From NCBI RefSeq assembly GCF_900100605.1, contig NZ_FNCN01000010.1:1177-65176 (forward strand): DNA of 64,000 nucleotides, written 5' to 3'. This stretch comes from Sinosporangium album (lineage in GTDB: Bacteria > Actinomycetota > Actinomycetes > Streptosporangiales > Streptosporangiaceae). Positions 18,016-27,602 of this stretch are shown here, piece by piece (the first letter of the stretch is position 1; each line of letters starts with the position of its first letter). The notes under the pieces were generated by a model. It was not told the origin of the DNA. It searched no databases and saw nothing but the letters and a program-made list of their open reading frames with translations. The translations under genes and the position numbers were made by a program.

Positions 18016-18798
18016 ATGACCGTCCTGGACAAGAAGGCGGACGCTTCCACCCCCAACTACCCCATCGGCTCGGTCGACAAAGCGCTACGACTCCTACGAG
18101 TCCTCTCCGAGGACCGGGAGCTACGGGTCTCCGATGCCAGCCGGGAGATCGGCGTCGCCCGCTCGACGGCGCACCGGCTGCTGGAGATGCTGCAACTCCA
18201 CGGATTCGCCCAGCAGGACCCGCTGACGCGCGCCTACGCGCCCGGCCCGGCGCTGCTGGAGATCGGGCTGGCCGCGCTGCGCAACCTCGACATCCGGGAG
18301 ATCACCCGGCCCGTGATCGAGGCGTTGGTGGAGGAGGTCCAGGAGTCGGCTCACCTGGTGATACTGTCCGGCACCGAGATGTTCCTCATCGACGCGGTCG
18401 AGAGCAAGCAGGCGCTGCGCGTCGGCACGCGGGTGGGCGGCCGGGCCCCCGCATACGCGAGCGCCGGCGGCCGGGCACTCCTGGCGGAGCTGCCCGACGA
18501 CCGTGTGATATCCATGTTCCCGAACGAGGAACTGGAGCCGGTCACCCCGGAGACCTTGACGAGCCGCACCGAGCTCATCGGCGAGTTGGCGAAGGTGCGC
18601 GAGCGCGGGTTCGCCGTGTGCATCGCCGAGGTGGAACTCGACGTCGCCACCGTGGGCGCGGTCATCCCGAACGGCGACCGCCTGACTCCGGCGGCGATCA
18701 CCATCTCGATCCCCCGCTTCCGGGCCTCCGAAGACGACCTCACCCGCCTGGGACACGCGGCGATGCGGGCCGCGCGCCGCTGCGCGGGCGCGGCCTGA
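18016..18798 (+). CDS. IclR-family transcriptional regulator
   Basis: A 260-residue regulator. A winged helix-turn-helix occupies about residues 17-80 (SVDKALRLLRVL, then DASREIGVARSTAHRLLEML). The GAF-like IclR effector domain covers about 90-250, with VILSGTEMFLIDAVES, RVGGRAPAYASAGGRALLA and FAVCIAEVELDVATVGAVI. ATG at 18016 follows GAGGAGGAG by 6 bases. It is divergent from the catabolic operon, with a palindromic operator between, so it probably regulates that operon in response to the substrate or a ring-cleavage intermediate, and possibly the AceE-like gene downstream. Confidence 0.93.
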   Translation: MTVLDKKADASTPNYPIGSVDKALRLLRVLSEDRELRVSDASREIGVARSTAHRLLEMLQLHGFAQQDPLTRAYAPGPALLEIGLAALRNLDIREITRPVIEALVEEVQESAHLVILSGTEMFLIDAVESKQALRVGTRVGGRAPAYASAGGRALLAELPDDRVISMFPNEELEPVTPETLTSRTELIGELAKVRERGFAVCIAEVELDVATVGAVIPNGDRLTPAAITISIPRFRASEDDLTRLGHAAMRAARRCAGAA

Positions 18799-18900
18799 GC
18801 CCGGGCTTCCCGTCCAGACGCTAGATCCTCTGTCTCCTTCCCCAGCACAAAGTTGAAACCGCGCGAACTGCGCTAGGCACGGCATCGGAGGTGGTCGGTC

Positions 18901-21243
18901 GTGGTGATGAGTGCCGCGTCGGCTGGTTCACAAGACATGGACAGCCCGCAGAGGGACGCGCTGAAGACGCTTCAGGCGGTCGAAAGCCGGGTGTTGTGGC
19001 TGTCGACGGCGATCATCGACCAGGCGAACCGGGTTCGCCCCAACCCGGACGGGCTCAAGGTCGGCGGCCACCAGGCGTCCAGCGCCTCCATGGTGTCCAT
19101 CATGACCGCGCTGTGGTTCCACCACCTCGGCGCGGGCGACCGGATCTCCGTCAAACCGCACGCCTCGCCCGTGCTCCACGCGATCAACTACCTGCTCGGC
19201 GAGCTGGACGAGTCATACCTGAGCAGCCTGCGCGCCTTCGGCGGCCTGCAGAGCTACCCCAGCCGCTCCAAGGACCCCGATCCGGTGGACTACTCCACCG
19301 GATCGGTCGGCATCGGCGCCACCGCCCCGATCTGGGGGGCGATCGCCCGCCGCTACGTGGACGGCCGCTTCGACCGGGTCGGCCAGGGGCGCCAGTTCTC
19401 GCTGCTCGGCGACGCCGAACTCGACGAAGGCGCGATCTGGGAGGCCGTCCAGGACCCCATGGTCGCCGACCTCGGCGAGATCGTGTGGATCGTCGACCTC
19501 AACCGGCAGTCCCTGGACCGCGTGGTCCCGGGCATCGCCGCCGACCGGCTGCAGGGCATGTTCGGCGCCGCCGGCTGGCAGGTGCTCACCCTCAAGTACG
19601 GACGGCTCCTCAACGAGCTGTTCGCCCGCCCCGGCGGCGACGCACTGCGGGTGCGCCTGGACTCCATGGGCAACCCCGAATACCAGCGGCTGCTGCGCTG
19701 CGCCCCCGCCGAACTGCGCGACCGCCTGCCCGGCGGCGGATCGACCCGCGAGCCGATCGCCAGCCTGATCGCGGAACTGGACGACTCCACGCTCTACGCC
19801 GCCCTGCGCAACCTGGGCGGCCACGACTTCGGCGCCCTGCTCGACGCCTACGCGAGCATCGACGACACCCGCCCGACCATCATCTTCGCCTACACGGTCA
19901 AGGGGCACGGGCTCGCCAGCGAAGGCCACCCGCAGAACCACTCCTCTCTGCTGACCGAGGGGCAGATGCGGGAGCTGGCCGCGCGCATGGGCACCGACGT
20001 GGACGCCCCCTGGGGCCGTTTCCCGGACGGCAGCGCCGAGGCCGCGCTGTGCGCCCGCGCGGCCGAACGGCTTCGCCGTACGCCCGCGGCCGGGCAGCAG
20101 GCGGCGGCCGTGCCCACCGACATCGGGCGCACCCCGTCGGGCACCGGCAGCACCCAGCAGGCCCTCGGCCGGGCCCTGCTCGACCTCACCCGGCAGGCCC
20201 CCGAGGCGGCGGCCCGCATCGTGACCGTCAGCCCCGACGTCAGCTCCTCGACCAACCTGGGCGGCTGGATCAACAAGGTCGGCATCTGGTCGGCGTCCGA
20301 GCGCGTCGACTGGTTCGCCGACGACGCCGAGACGATCCTGCACTGGCGGGAGCGCCCCACCGGCCAGCATGTGGAGCTGGGCATCGCCGAGACGAACCTG
20401 GTGGGGCTCCTCGGCGAACTCGGCACCACCTGGAGCCGCTGGGGGCAGCCGCTGCTGCCCATCGGCGTCGTGTACGACCCGTTCGTCAACCGCGCCCTGG
20501 AGCCCTGGTCGTTCGGGATCTACGCCGGCGGCCAGTCCATCCTGGTCGGCACCCCCTCAGGCGTCACCCTCGCCCCCGAGGGCGGAGCCCACCAGTCGAT
20601 CACCACTCCCTCGCTCGGCATCGAGCAGCCGGGCTGCACCAGCTACGAGCCGGCCTTCGTGCTGGACACCGAGTGGTGCCTGCTCGCGGCCCTGAACCGG
20701 CTCGGCAGGCCGGACGGCGAGTCGGCGTATCTGCGCCTGTCCACCCGCCCGGTGGACCAGACCCTGGCCGCCGTGCCCGCCGACCCGGTCGCCCGCGAAC
20801 GGCGCCGCCGCCAGGTGGTCGCCGGCGCGTACGCGCTGCGGCGGCACGAGACGCCCAAGGTGACCATCGCCGCCATGGGCGCCCTCATCCCCGAGGCCGT
20901 GGCCGCCGCCGACCGGCTGGCCGCGCTCGGCATCGGCGCCGACGTCGTCTGCGTCACCAGCCCCGACCTGCTCTTCCGGGCTCTCCAGGCGCGCCGCGGC
21001 CTCGCGGAAGGGTCGCACTGGATCCTCGACCAGGTCTTCCCCGCCGACCGGGGCACCCCCCTGGTCACCGTCCTCGACGGCCACCCCCACACCCTGGCCT
21101 TCCTGGCCACGATCAACAACGTGCCCGCCACCACCCTCGGCGTCACGAAGTTCGGCCAGTCGGGAACGATCCAGGATGTCTACCGCTACCACGGCATCGA
21201 CACCGACAGCATCGTCGGAGCGGCCCTCGACCTCACCGACTGA
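18901..21243 (+). CDS. Pyruvate dehydrogenase E1 (AceE)/transketolase-like thiamine-diphosphate enzyme
   Basis: A 780-residue single-chain protein resembling homodimeric pyruvate dehydrogenase E1, but about 100-140 residues shorter than AceE. The thiamine-diphosphate motif is GDAELDEG (170-177) with N201 in DLNRQSLD. KVGGHQASSASMVSIMTALW and RISVKPHASPVLHAINYLLG are typical of the E1/transketolase N-terminal domain, and a transketolase C-terminal domain ends the chain. No E2 or E3 gene is near, so its oxidant and acceptor are unknown. It lies 102 bases after iclR on the same strand and could use pyruvate or a 2-oxoacid released by the ring-cleavage pathway; that link is inferred. GTG at 18901 follows GGAG; ATG at 18907 is an alternative. 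Confidence 0.8.
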   Translation: MVMSAASAGSQDMDSPQRDALKTLQAVESRVLWLSTAIIDQANRVRPNPDGLKVGGHQASSASMVSIMTALWFHHLGAGDRISVKPHASPVLHAINYLLGELDESYLSSLRAFGGLQSYPSRSKDPDPVDYSTGSVGIGATAPIWGAIARRYVDGRFDRVGQGRQFSLLGDAELDEGAIWEAVQDPMVADLGEIVWIVDLNRQSLDRVVPGIAADRLQGMFGAAGWQVLTLKYGRLLNELFARPGGDALRVRLDSMGNPEYQRLLRCAPAELRDRLPGGGSTREPIASLIAELDDSTLYAALRNLGGHDFGALLDAYASIDDTRPTIIFAYTVKGHGLASEGHPQNHSSLLTEGQMRELAARMGTDVDAPWGRFPDGSAEAALCARAAERLRRTPAAGQQAAAVPTDIGRTPSGTGSTQQALGRALLDLTRQAPEAAARIVTVSPDVSSSTNLGGWINKVGIWSASERVDWFADDAETILHWRERPTGQHVELGIAETNLVGLLGELGTTWSRWGQPLLPIGVVYDPFVNRALEPWSFGIYAGGQSILVGTPSGVTLAPEGGAHQSITTPSLGIEQPGCTSYEPAFVLDTEWCLLAALNRLGRPDGESAYLRLSTRPVDQTLAAVPADPVARERRRRQVVAGAYALRRHETPKVTIAAMGALIPEAVAAADRLAALGIGADVVCVTSPDLLFRALQARRGLAEGSHWILDQVFPADRGTPLVTVLDGHPHTLAFLATINNVPATTLGVTKFGQSGTIQDVYRYHGIDTDSIVGAALDLTD

Positions 21244-21260
21244 CAGGCTTCGACAAGGGA

Positions 21261-21288
21261 CCCGTCCCGCCGATGAGGGCGGGACGGG
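21261..21288. terminator. Bidirectional terminator hairpin between convergent genes
   Basis: CCCGTCCCGCC (21261-21271) pairs perfectly with 21278-21288 across a 6-base loop, 18 bases past the AceE-like stop and 17 bases before the 3' end of the LuxR-type gene. Confidence 0.75.
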
Positions 21289-21304
21289 GAGGGAAACCCT
21301 GGGG

Positions 21305-24130
21305 TCAGGCCCGGGGAAACAGGTCCGCCTGGAGCAATTGCCGCCTGGAGGTGATGTTCAGCTTCTGAAATATCTTCGACAAGTGGTACCTGATGGTGCT
21401 CGAACTTATCGAAAGGCGGCGGGCTATCTCCGGATTGGTCAGTCCTTGGCTGGCCATCTGAGCGACTCGCAGTTCCTGCGGTGTCAGGGAGCTCAGGCAA
21501 CCCGGCACGTCTCCCGAATCGGCCTGGCAGCTGTAGCCAGTGGAACGCAGTTCCGCCGCCGCCTGGTCAAGCCACGGCGCGGCACGGAGCGAGGTGAAGA
21601 CGCCGACCGCCGAATGCAGGTGCCGGCGGGCATCCTGAATGCGTTTCTCGCGGCGGAGCCGCTTTCCCAGCAGCAGCTCCGCGCGGCCCTGCTCGAAGAG
21701 AGACCCCTTGGACCCGGCGATCGCCTCGCTGAGAAGCCGCTCGCATTGGGAGGAGTCCGCGGCGAGCAGGGCGCGTGCCCGCAGCATGGGACCGAGCAGA
21801 TGCGGTGCGCCGCTGTCGAGCTTCCATTCCTGGGCCTGCTCAAGTACTTTGCCCGCCTCCTCCGTCTGCCCGACCGTCACGTGGCACTCGATGAGATCGG
21901 CGCTGACAAGGAAAGAGATCACGTAGTGGTAGGCGTTGTCCTTCGGCGAGGTCACGCGGGAATAGTGCAGGATCGCCGAGTGCGGGTCGCCCGTGCTCAT
22001 CGCGGCGCGGCCCAGCGCCCAATGCGCGATCGCATAGGTCAGGTGGTCCTCACGCGGCGACGAATTGCCCAGCGCCTCATCCACGAGGCTCCGGCACCGC
22101 TCGCTCTGGCCTCGCGCTCCCGCGATCAACGCCAGCATCGCTTGCACTTCGGCGGCGACGGCCCGCTGCCCGAGCCGGTTCGCCAAGAGCAGAGCCTCCT
22201 TTCCGAGGGCTTCGGCGTCGTCCCAATCGCCGAAGAAGTGCTCCAGCGCGAGAAGCGAAACGGCCAGGAGCGGGAGAACGCCCGTCGCGCCCTGCGAACG
22301 GAGGTCTCTGAACGCCTGGGCGAAGGCTTCGCGTGCGGTGCCGCCCATGGCGGGAAGGTGAGGGAGCACTGCCGGCCACACGGTCGGCTCCCCGGCCAGC
22401 AGTGAGCGGAGCAGGCCGACCGCGGATATGTCAACGCTCCCGGATTGCCGGAGGTCCTTGTCCGCCAGGCGCTTCAGTGCCTCGCCGAACAGTCTGGCGG
22501 GATGGTCGGGGTCCAAGGACAGCTCCGAGAGCTGCCGACCGATGGCGCGGAGATTCCTCCGGTTTCCGGAGGAGAGCTCCACGCGAGCCGCCAGCAGGAG
22601 CAGGTGGGCGGCTATGGAGGGGTCGACCAGAGCGGCCTGCGATGTTCTGTCCAGCAGAACTCCGCGGGCGATCCCGGAGTTGACGCTCGTATACGCCACG
22701 ACTCCCTGCAGTAGCCCCCCGGCGGTGAACAGATAGGGGTCTTCGGTGCTGCAGGGCACCTGCTTTTCAAGAGCCTCGGCACGTGATGGTCTGCCCGCCT
22801 GCCAGGCACAGCTCGCCGCGTCGATGAGAAAACGGAAGCGTGTCATCGGCATCTGACTCAGCCGGGTCGCGCGCTCCAGGGCCCGCAGAGCCGTGACCAT
22901 GCCACTCATATGTCGGGCGTGGCCGGCACCCGCCGTGATCTTCTTCGCCACTTCCTCGTCCGGCTCATACGTGGCGGCGGCAAGGTGATATGCGTGGCGA
23001 TACGGAGTGGTGGCGGTCGCATTCGCCAGCGCACGGTGAGCGGTCTTCCGCTCACCGAAGGTGGCGTTGCTGTACACAATGGTCCGCAGGAAAGGCGGAT
23101 GAAAGATCAGTTCATCGTCGACCACCGTCGCCACCATCGACCGCTCCGCGGGTGCGAACGCGGCGGTGTCGATCCCCAGGGCCGCGGTGGCCGAGAACGT
23201 GGTGTGCACGTCCCTCTTGTCGTTCGCCGCCGCTATCAGCAGCATCCGCTTGGTGGGGTCGGGGAGATCGGATATCAACCTGCCGAACGTACTCTTCAGC
23301 CGTACGCTGCACGGCAGCCCGTCGGGCATGTCCGCCCCCTCGCCGGTCGAGAACGCGAGCGAAGCGGCGATCTCGATCGCGACCAGGGGGTTGCCCGACG
23401 ACTCATGGATGATCCGATCGACCAGCGGATCGGCGAGATCACCCACGACCTGTTTGATCAGGAAGCCGACGTCGGAAGGGGACAGCGGGCTCAACCGGAT
23501 CTCCGGCAGGCCCTGCAGACGGCCATAGGTCGGTTCGTGTTCACGGGCCGCGATGAGCACGAGAACCGGCACGTTGTACAGGCGGCGCGAGACGAAGAGG
23601 ATGGAGTCCAGCGATGCTTCGTCCAGTTGCTGGACATCGTCGATCACCAGGAGCAACGGCTTCTGCTCCGCCGCCAGAGTGAGCAGCGCCAATGTCGCGC
23701 AGGGCAGAGACAGTCTGTCCTTGGGCGGTTCAGAGAGGCCGAAGACCCCGTTCAGCGCAGCCGCGTGACCGTCCGGAAGATATTTGAGGCGATGCTGAAG
23801 CGGGTGGAGGATCTGGTGGAGTCCCGCGAACGGCACGGCCACCTCGGACGGGGCTCCGCAGCACCACAGGACGGTGAAGTCGGATTGCGCCGCCCTGCTG
23901 ACCTCCTCCAGCAGACGTGTTTTTCCCATTCCAGGGCCGCCGGTCACGGTGACGCTGCCCCCTTGGCCGGCGGTGAGCGTCCATTCGGCCAGGGCGGAAA
24001 GTTTGCCCAGTTCGACGTCTCTTCCGATCAGGGTGGGTATGGATTCAGGGTGTTTCAGGGTGTTACCTGCCCCGAGTAATGCTTGATCGAAAATCCCTCC
24101 CGAACAATCTTCCCTCGATATCACATACAT
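21305..24130 (-). CDS. Large ATP-binding LuxR-family (LAL) transcriptional regulator
   Basis: A 941-residue LAL/MalT-type regulator. An AAA/STAND ATPase fills about 35-350, with Walker A GGPGMGKT at 64-71 and Walker B LLLVIDDVQQLDEASLD near 150. A long helical-repeat (TPR-like) middle follows, and a C-terminal LuxR DNA-binding domain at about 878-935 (LTPQELRVAQMASQGLTNPEIARRL). Such proteins often activate secondary-metabolite or sugar-utilisation genes on binding ATP and an inducer. The ATG at 24130 was preferred to the ORF start 156 bases earlier because GAGG precedes it and the extra residues are not family-like. Neighbours on the left are convergent, so the aminosugar-type locus to the right is the likelier target; this is inference. 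Confidence 0.88.
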   Translation of the reverse strand: MYVISREDCSGGIFDQALLGAGNTLKHPESIPTLIGRDVELGKLSALAEWTLTAGQGGSVTVTGGPGMGKTRLLEEVSRAAQSDFTVLWCCGAPSEVAVPFAGLHQILHPLQHRLKYLPDGHAAALNGVFGLSEPPKDRLSLPCATLALLTLAAEQKPLLLVIDDVQQLDEASLDSILFVSRRLYNVPVLVLIAAREHEPTYGRLQGLPEIRLSPLSPSDVGFLIKQVVGDLADPLVDRIIHESSGNPLVAIEIAASLAFSTGEGADMPDGLPCSVRLKSTFGRLISDLPDPTKRMLLIAAANDKRDVHTTFSATAALGIDTAAFAPAERSMVATVVDDELIFHPPFLRTIVYSNATFGERKTAHRALANATATTPYRHAYHLAAATYEPDEEVAKKITAGAGHARHMSGMVTALRALERATRLSQMPMTRFRFLIDAASCAWQAGRPSRAEALEKQVPCSTEDPYLFTAGGLLQGVVAYTSVNSGIARGVLLDRTSQAALVDPSIAAHLLLLAARVELSSGNRRNLRAIGRQLSELSLDPDHPARLFGEALKRLADKDLRQSGSVDISAVGLLRSLLAGEPTVWPAVLPHLPAMGGTAREAFAQAFRDLRSQGATGVLPLLAVSLLALEHFFGDWDDAEALGKEALLLANRLGQRAVAAEVQAMLALIAGARGQSERCRSLVDEALGNSSPREDHLTYAIAHWALGRAAMSTGDPHSAILHYSRVTSPKDNAYHYVISFLVSADLIECHVTVGQTEEAGKVLEQAQEWKLDSGAPHLLGPMLRARALLAADSSQCERLLSEAIAGSKGSLFEQGRAELLLGKRLRREKRIQDARRHLHSAVGVFTSLRAAPWLDQAAAELRSTGYSCQADSGDVPGCLSSLTPQELRVAQMASQGLTNPEIARRLSISSSTIRYHLSKIFQKLNITSRRQLLQADLFPRA

Positions 24131-24599
24131 CTTTGCCTCGCACGCATAGCTGTCCCTAAGTCGCAAACCGTTGCTCCGGGATACAGGCAGACCCCCGATC
24201 GGGAGGTCCGCCGTCCAGTGCCCGCAACTTCTGTCTTCGTACCGGAACCGAGCAGGAGGTATGGTCACCCCTGCACTGGAGCTCACCGTGCACGGACGCC
24301 GATTTCGCCCCTACGCCCGCATGCCAGATTAATCTCGTTTAAGTATGCACCGAGGCTCTAAATTATGCAATATTAACCTTACGTGATTACCAACAGGCTC
24401 CCTTCACCCTGAGTCATCAAACTCTCCGCATTCCCATTTCGAATACGGCTCCGCCGCGGCCCCACCCGGATATCATCTTTCGACTGATATCCAGTGGCGA
24501 ATCCGCGGCCAGAGCCGCCGGCCGCTTCCCCAATGCCGAAGGGCGCCTTCGAGCACCGGCGATCGTATAGCGATCGGGGTCACGGAAATCCGCTGATAA
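24131..24599. other. Intergenic region with locally lower GC
   Basis: No gene was recognised. The stretch 24330-24440 is the least GC-rich part of its surroundings and probably contains the promoter of the LAL gene. The palindrome CTGATAATCAG at 24592-24602 overlaps the stop of the HAD gene. Confidence 0.4.
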
Positions 24600-25238
24600 T
24601 CAGAGCCGGCCGTGGCGTTTCAGTTCGTCTCGCAGCTCGGCGGCGTTGGTGAAGAGCACCGTCCCCATGCCCAGAGCCGCCGCCGCCTCGGTGTTCGCGC
24701 GGTTGTCGTCCACGAACAGCGCCTGTTCGGCGGAGAGGCCGAAGCGGTCCAGTGCATGGTGGTAGATCGCGGGGTCCGGCTTGGTCAGTTTCACCTCGCC
24801 CGACACCACGACATCCTCGAACAGTTCCAGGACGGGGTGGCGCTCCACTGCGGCCGGATATGTCTCCGCCGACCAGTTCGTGATCGCGAACATCGCGGTC
24901 CCGGACCTTTTCAGCTCACCGACGACTTCGGTCGTGCCGGGTATCGGGCCGCCGAGCATCTCGGGCCACCTGCTCCAGTACGCCTCGATCCACTCCCGAT
25001 GCTGCGGATAGCATCCGCTCACCTCCTCGATCGCCTCAGCGAACGTCCGTCCGCGATCCTGCTCGGCGTTCCAGGCGCTGGAGCACACTTCGGTCAGGAA
25101 CCACTCCATCCTTGCCGAGTCGGCGATGAGCTTGCGGTACAGATACCGCGGATTCCAATCGACGATCACTCCGCCTATATCGAAGACCACGGCGCTGAAG
25201 CATTGCGCCGAGGTCTTCGATGCCGCCATCTCACCCAT
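24600..25238 (-). CDS. HAD subfamily IA phosphatase (YihX-like)
   Basis: A 212-residue HAD hydrolase. Nucleophile motif I is VVFDIGGVIVDWNP with D20; the second acidic position is Gly, as in the YihX glucose-1-phosphatase branch. Motif II is AITNWS, and motif III/IV is KLTKPDPAIY ... FVDDNRANTEAA. A C1-type helical cap lies at about 35-100. It should dephosphorylate a small phosphate ester, plausibly a sugar phosphate. The start at 25238 (ATG after GGGGAG) is preferred to one 45 bases upstream. The gene begins 14 bases after the DeoR gene ends, on the same strand, so the two are likely co-transcribed. Confidence 0.88.
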   Translation of the reverse strand: MGEMAASKTSAQCFSAVVFDIGGVIVDWNPRYLYRKLIADSARMEWFLTEVCSSAWNAEQDRGRTFAEAIEEVSGCYPQHREWIEAYWSRWPEMLGGPIPGTTEVVGELKRSGTAMFAITNWSAETYPAAVERHPVLELFEDVVVSGEVKLTKPDPAIYHHALDRFGLSAEQALFVDDNRANTEAAAALGMGTVLFTNAAELRDELKRHGRL

Positions 25239-25252
25239 GCGTCTCCCCGCTT

Positions 25253-25993
25253 TCACACCAGGATCACAGCCACACCAGCACATTCGATCTTGTCGAGTTC
25301 CGCGGTCGGCGCACTGTCGTCCGTGATGATCGCGTCGAGTTCGCTCACCGGACAGACGTGGCCGAGACCGGTCAGAGAGAATTTCGAGCCATCACATACC
25401 GCGATCTTTCGCTGAGCCGCGGAGAGCACGGCCTGCTTGATCGGCACCTCCGCCAGATCGTGTGCCGTCAACCCGTGCTGCGACGACATCCCGCAGACGG
25501 AGAGCACGGCGGTGTCCACGCGCAGCGCGCGCAGGGACATCTCGGTGAGGTGTCCGGCGAAGGAGAGCGTTCTCGGCAGGATCTCCCCGCCGGGTATGAG
25601 CAGCTTCACGTCTCCCCCACCGCTGAGAACGTTCGCAGAGTGCAGGTCGAGGGGGATCGCGGTGATCCGCCGGTAGGCCAGCGCCCGGGCGACCTGCAAG
25701 GTGGTGGTGCCGCTGTCGAGAATGACGGACTCCCCGTCCGCCACCAGTTCGTTGAGCTTGCGGCTGATCCGCTTTTTGATGTCTACCGCCTCGTGCTCGC
25801 GCACGGCGAACGGCGGCGCCTCCCCTCTCAGCATCAGGCTCACGGCGCCCCCTCGCACGCGCCGCAAGACCCCCTGATCGGCTAACTGATCCAGGTCCCG
25901 GCGGATGGTCATTTCCGAGCACCCGGTCTGCTCGGCCAGCTCCCCCACCGTGACCCGTTGCGCCGTTCGCAACCTGGCGATGATTTCCAGCAA
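25253..25993 (-). CDS. DeoR/GlpR-family transcriptional regulator
   Basis: A 246-residue DeoR-type repressor. The N-terminal helix-turn-helix reads RVTVGELAEQTGCSEMTIRRDLDQLADQGVLRRVRGGAV (about 13-51), ending in the family's RxxGGA signature. The C-terminal sugar-phosphate-sensing domain (DeoRC) has ILDSGTTTLQVARAL and the DxxFxG-like CDGSKFSLTG. It normally responds to a phosphorylated sugar. The start is TTG at 25993 with GGAAGG about 11 bases upstream; a TAG closes the frame shortly before, so no longer form exists. It is co-oriented with the HAD phosphatase and divergent from the MFS transporter, the probable targets. Confidence 0.9.
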   Translation of the reverse strand: MLEIIARLRTAQRVTVGELAEQTGCSEMTIRRDLDQLADQGVLRRVRGGAVSLMLRGEAPPFAVREHEAVDIKKRISRKLNELVADGESVILDSGTTTLQVARALAYRRITAIPLDLHSANVLSGGGDVKLLIPGGEILPRTLSFAGHLTEMSLRALRVDTAVLSVCGMSSQHGLTAHDLAEVPIKQAVLSAAQRKIAVCDGSKFSLTGLGHVCPVSELDAIITDDSAPTAELDKIECAGVAVILV

Positions 25994-26318
25994 GGCGATT
26001 CGAACCTTCCATGTGTGCTACTTCACGTGATAGATGTGTCTATGTCAAGCATTCGCTCAGGTTTGCCGACGCACGCCGCCCACACATGTCCGCAGACCGT
26101 GATGAGCAGGGAAGGCCACCGGCACCACCCGAATGCTCTGTATACGGAGGTGAGCGCTTTGCGGCCACACTTTCCGCGCCGGTACCGCAGGGCGCAGGTC
26201 GAGTAAAGATCTACCAGAAGGAGTGTGAGATTCTCCGTGCGGCCGCCCGGCCGCGCACGGATCTTCGATCCGCCCTTTTCACCAACACCCTCGCCCGCCA
26301 CATCGCTTATGGGGTCTC
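25994..26318. other. Divergent promoter region between deoR-type and MFS genes
   Basis: The region holds the start-proximal sequences of both genes and no ORF of its own that I would support. The clearest element is the inverted repeat at 26030-26043. Confidence 0.5.
26030..26043. promoter_or_regulatory. Candidate DeoR operator
   Basis: ATAGA (26030-26034) and TCTAT (26039-26043) form a perfect dyad with 4-base spacing, 37 bases upstream of the DeoR start codon. The position fits an autoregulatory site; the sequence alone does not prove it. Confidence 0.35.
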
Positions 26319-27533
26319 ATGACTAGTACTGCAGCCGCGCCCCCCGGAACAGGAACGGCAACGAGCTTTACCCGCGTGGCCATGCTCGGCATGTTCGTGT
26401 CGTTCGTGGTGATCGGTGCACTCCAGGCCCTGTACGGCCCGGCAGTGCCCGGCATGCAAGACCGCTTCGGTATCTCCGCAGGCGAGGTGGGGCTGGTGCT
26501 GGCGATGCACTTCGTCGGCGCGCTCCTCGGGGTGCTGGGCACCTCCCGGATGCGAAGGTGGGGCAACCGGGCCTTCCTCATCATCGCGCTCACGGCGACC
26601 GCCGTCGGATGCCTCGGTTTCGCCATGGCACCGGTGTGGCCCGCGGCACTGGCAGCGGCGTTCGTGGTCGGCCTTGGCTTCGGCTGGATCGACGTCGGGG
26701 TGAACGAGCTGTTCATCGAGTACTACGGGTCGAACGGCACCGGCATGCTGAACCTGCTTCACGGCGTCTTCGGCGCCGGAGCCGTCCTCGGTCCCCTATT
26801 CATCGGGGCGCTTCCCCGGCAGATGTACGTATGGTCCTTCGTCGTATGCGCCGCGCTGTGTTTGATCGCACTCCTGACGGTGCGAGGCGTCTCCGGACGC
26901 CCCGTGCGTCACACGCGGCAGGATGTCCGCTGGGCGGCCGTGGGCCGAATGACCGCGCTTTTCATGATCTTTTTTGTGCTGCACGTGGGGGTCGAGTCCG
27001 GCGTCGGCGGCTGGGAGACGTCCCACCTGGTAAGCCTGGGCTGGGCAGCCGGCCCGGCCGCCATGGCGACCTCCGCCTTCTGGCTCGCGTTGACCGGCAT
27101 CCGGTTCGCCATCAGCCCGATCGCGCGCTTCTTCACCGCGCAGCAGATCGTGCTCGCGAGCCTTGTGCTGGTCATGGTCGGCACAGTTCTCGCCCACTGG
27201 AACCCGGCGGCCCCCGTCGGCTACATCCTCACCGGCATTGGTGTCGGACCGCTCTTCCCGACCGGCCTGATCTGGCTGACCGAAAAACTGCCGGGCGTCC
27301 CTGGAGTCACCTCCTACGTCATCGCGATGTCCATGCTCGGCGGGGTCTTGCCAAGCCTTGTCGGAGGTGCGGTCGAACAATGGGGACCTGGTGTCATCCC
27401 CACCACGATCGCCGCCATGGGAGCCGTGTGTGTGCTCGTGGCGCTGGTCATCAGGTCTTTGGCATCGCCGCTGCGCGCTCCTCACGACGCGCCTGCGAAC
27501 CGCGTCTCCGGCGCCGCGAAGGGAGCCACGTGA
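26319..27533 (+). CDS. Major facilitator superfamily transporter
   Basis: A 404-residue, 12-helix secondary transporter. The loop 2-3 motif is degenerate (GTSRMRRWGNRAFL), and helices start near 20, 55, 80, 102, 145, 167, 219, 255, 282, 305, 335 and 362. WIDVGVNELFIEYYGSNGTGMLNLLHGVFGAGAVLGP resembles the FucP/sugar-symporter-like MFS branch, so sugar or polyol substrates are plausible; export of the product of the neighbouring locus is the alternative. It is divergent from the DeoR regulator and convergent with the glycosidase operon, sharing a terminator with it. The ATG at 26319 has only a weak GGGG ribosome site. Confidence 0.88.
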   Translation: MTSTAAAPPGTGTATSFTRVAMLGMFVSFVVIGALQALYGPAVPGMQDRFGISAGEVGLVLAMHFVGALLGVLGTSRMRRWGNRAFLIIALTATAVGCLGFAMAPVWPAALAAAFVVGLGFGWIDVGVNELFIEYYGSNGTGMLNLLHGVFGAGAVLGPLFIGALPRQMYVWSFVVCAALCLIALLTVRGVSGRPVRHTRQDVRWAAVGRMTALFMIFFVLHVGVESGVGGWETSHLVSLGWAAGPAAMATSAFWLALTGIRFAISPIARFFTAQQIVLASLVLVMVGTVLAHWNPAAPVGYILTGIGVGPLFPTGLIWLTEKLPGVPGVTSYVIAMSMLGGVLPSLVGGAVEQWGPGVIPTTIAAMGAVCVLVALVIRSLASPLRAPHDAPANRVSGAAKGAT

Positions 27534-27556
27534 CCTCCTTCGGTTGAGCCGGAACG

Positions 27557-27590
27557 GTGGTAGGCCCCCCATGGTCGGAGGGCCTACCAC
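27557..27590. terminator. Bidirectional terminator between MFS and GH35 genes
   Basis: GTGGTAGGCCC (27557-27567) pairs perfectly with 27580-27590 around a 12-base loop. It starts 24 bases after the MFS stop and ends 13 bases before the end of the convergent GH35-like gene. Confidence 0.8.
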
Positions 27591-27602
27591 TAACCACGTT
27601 GA

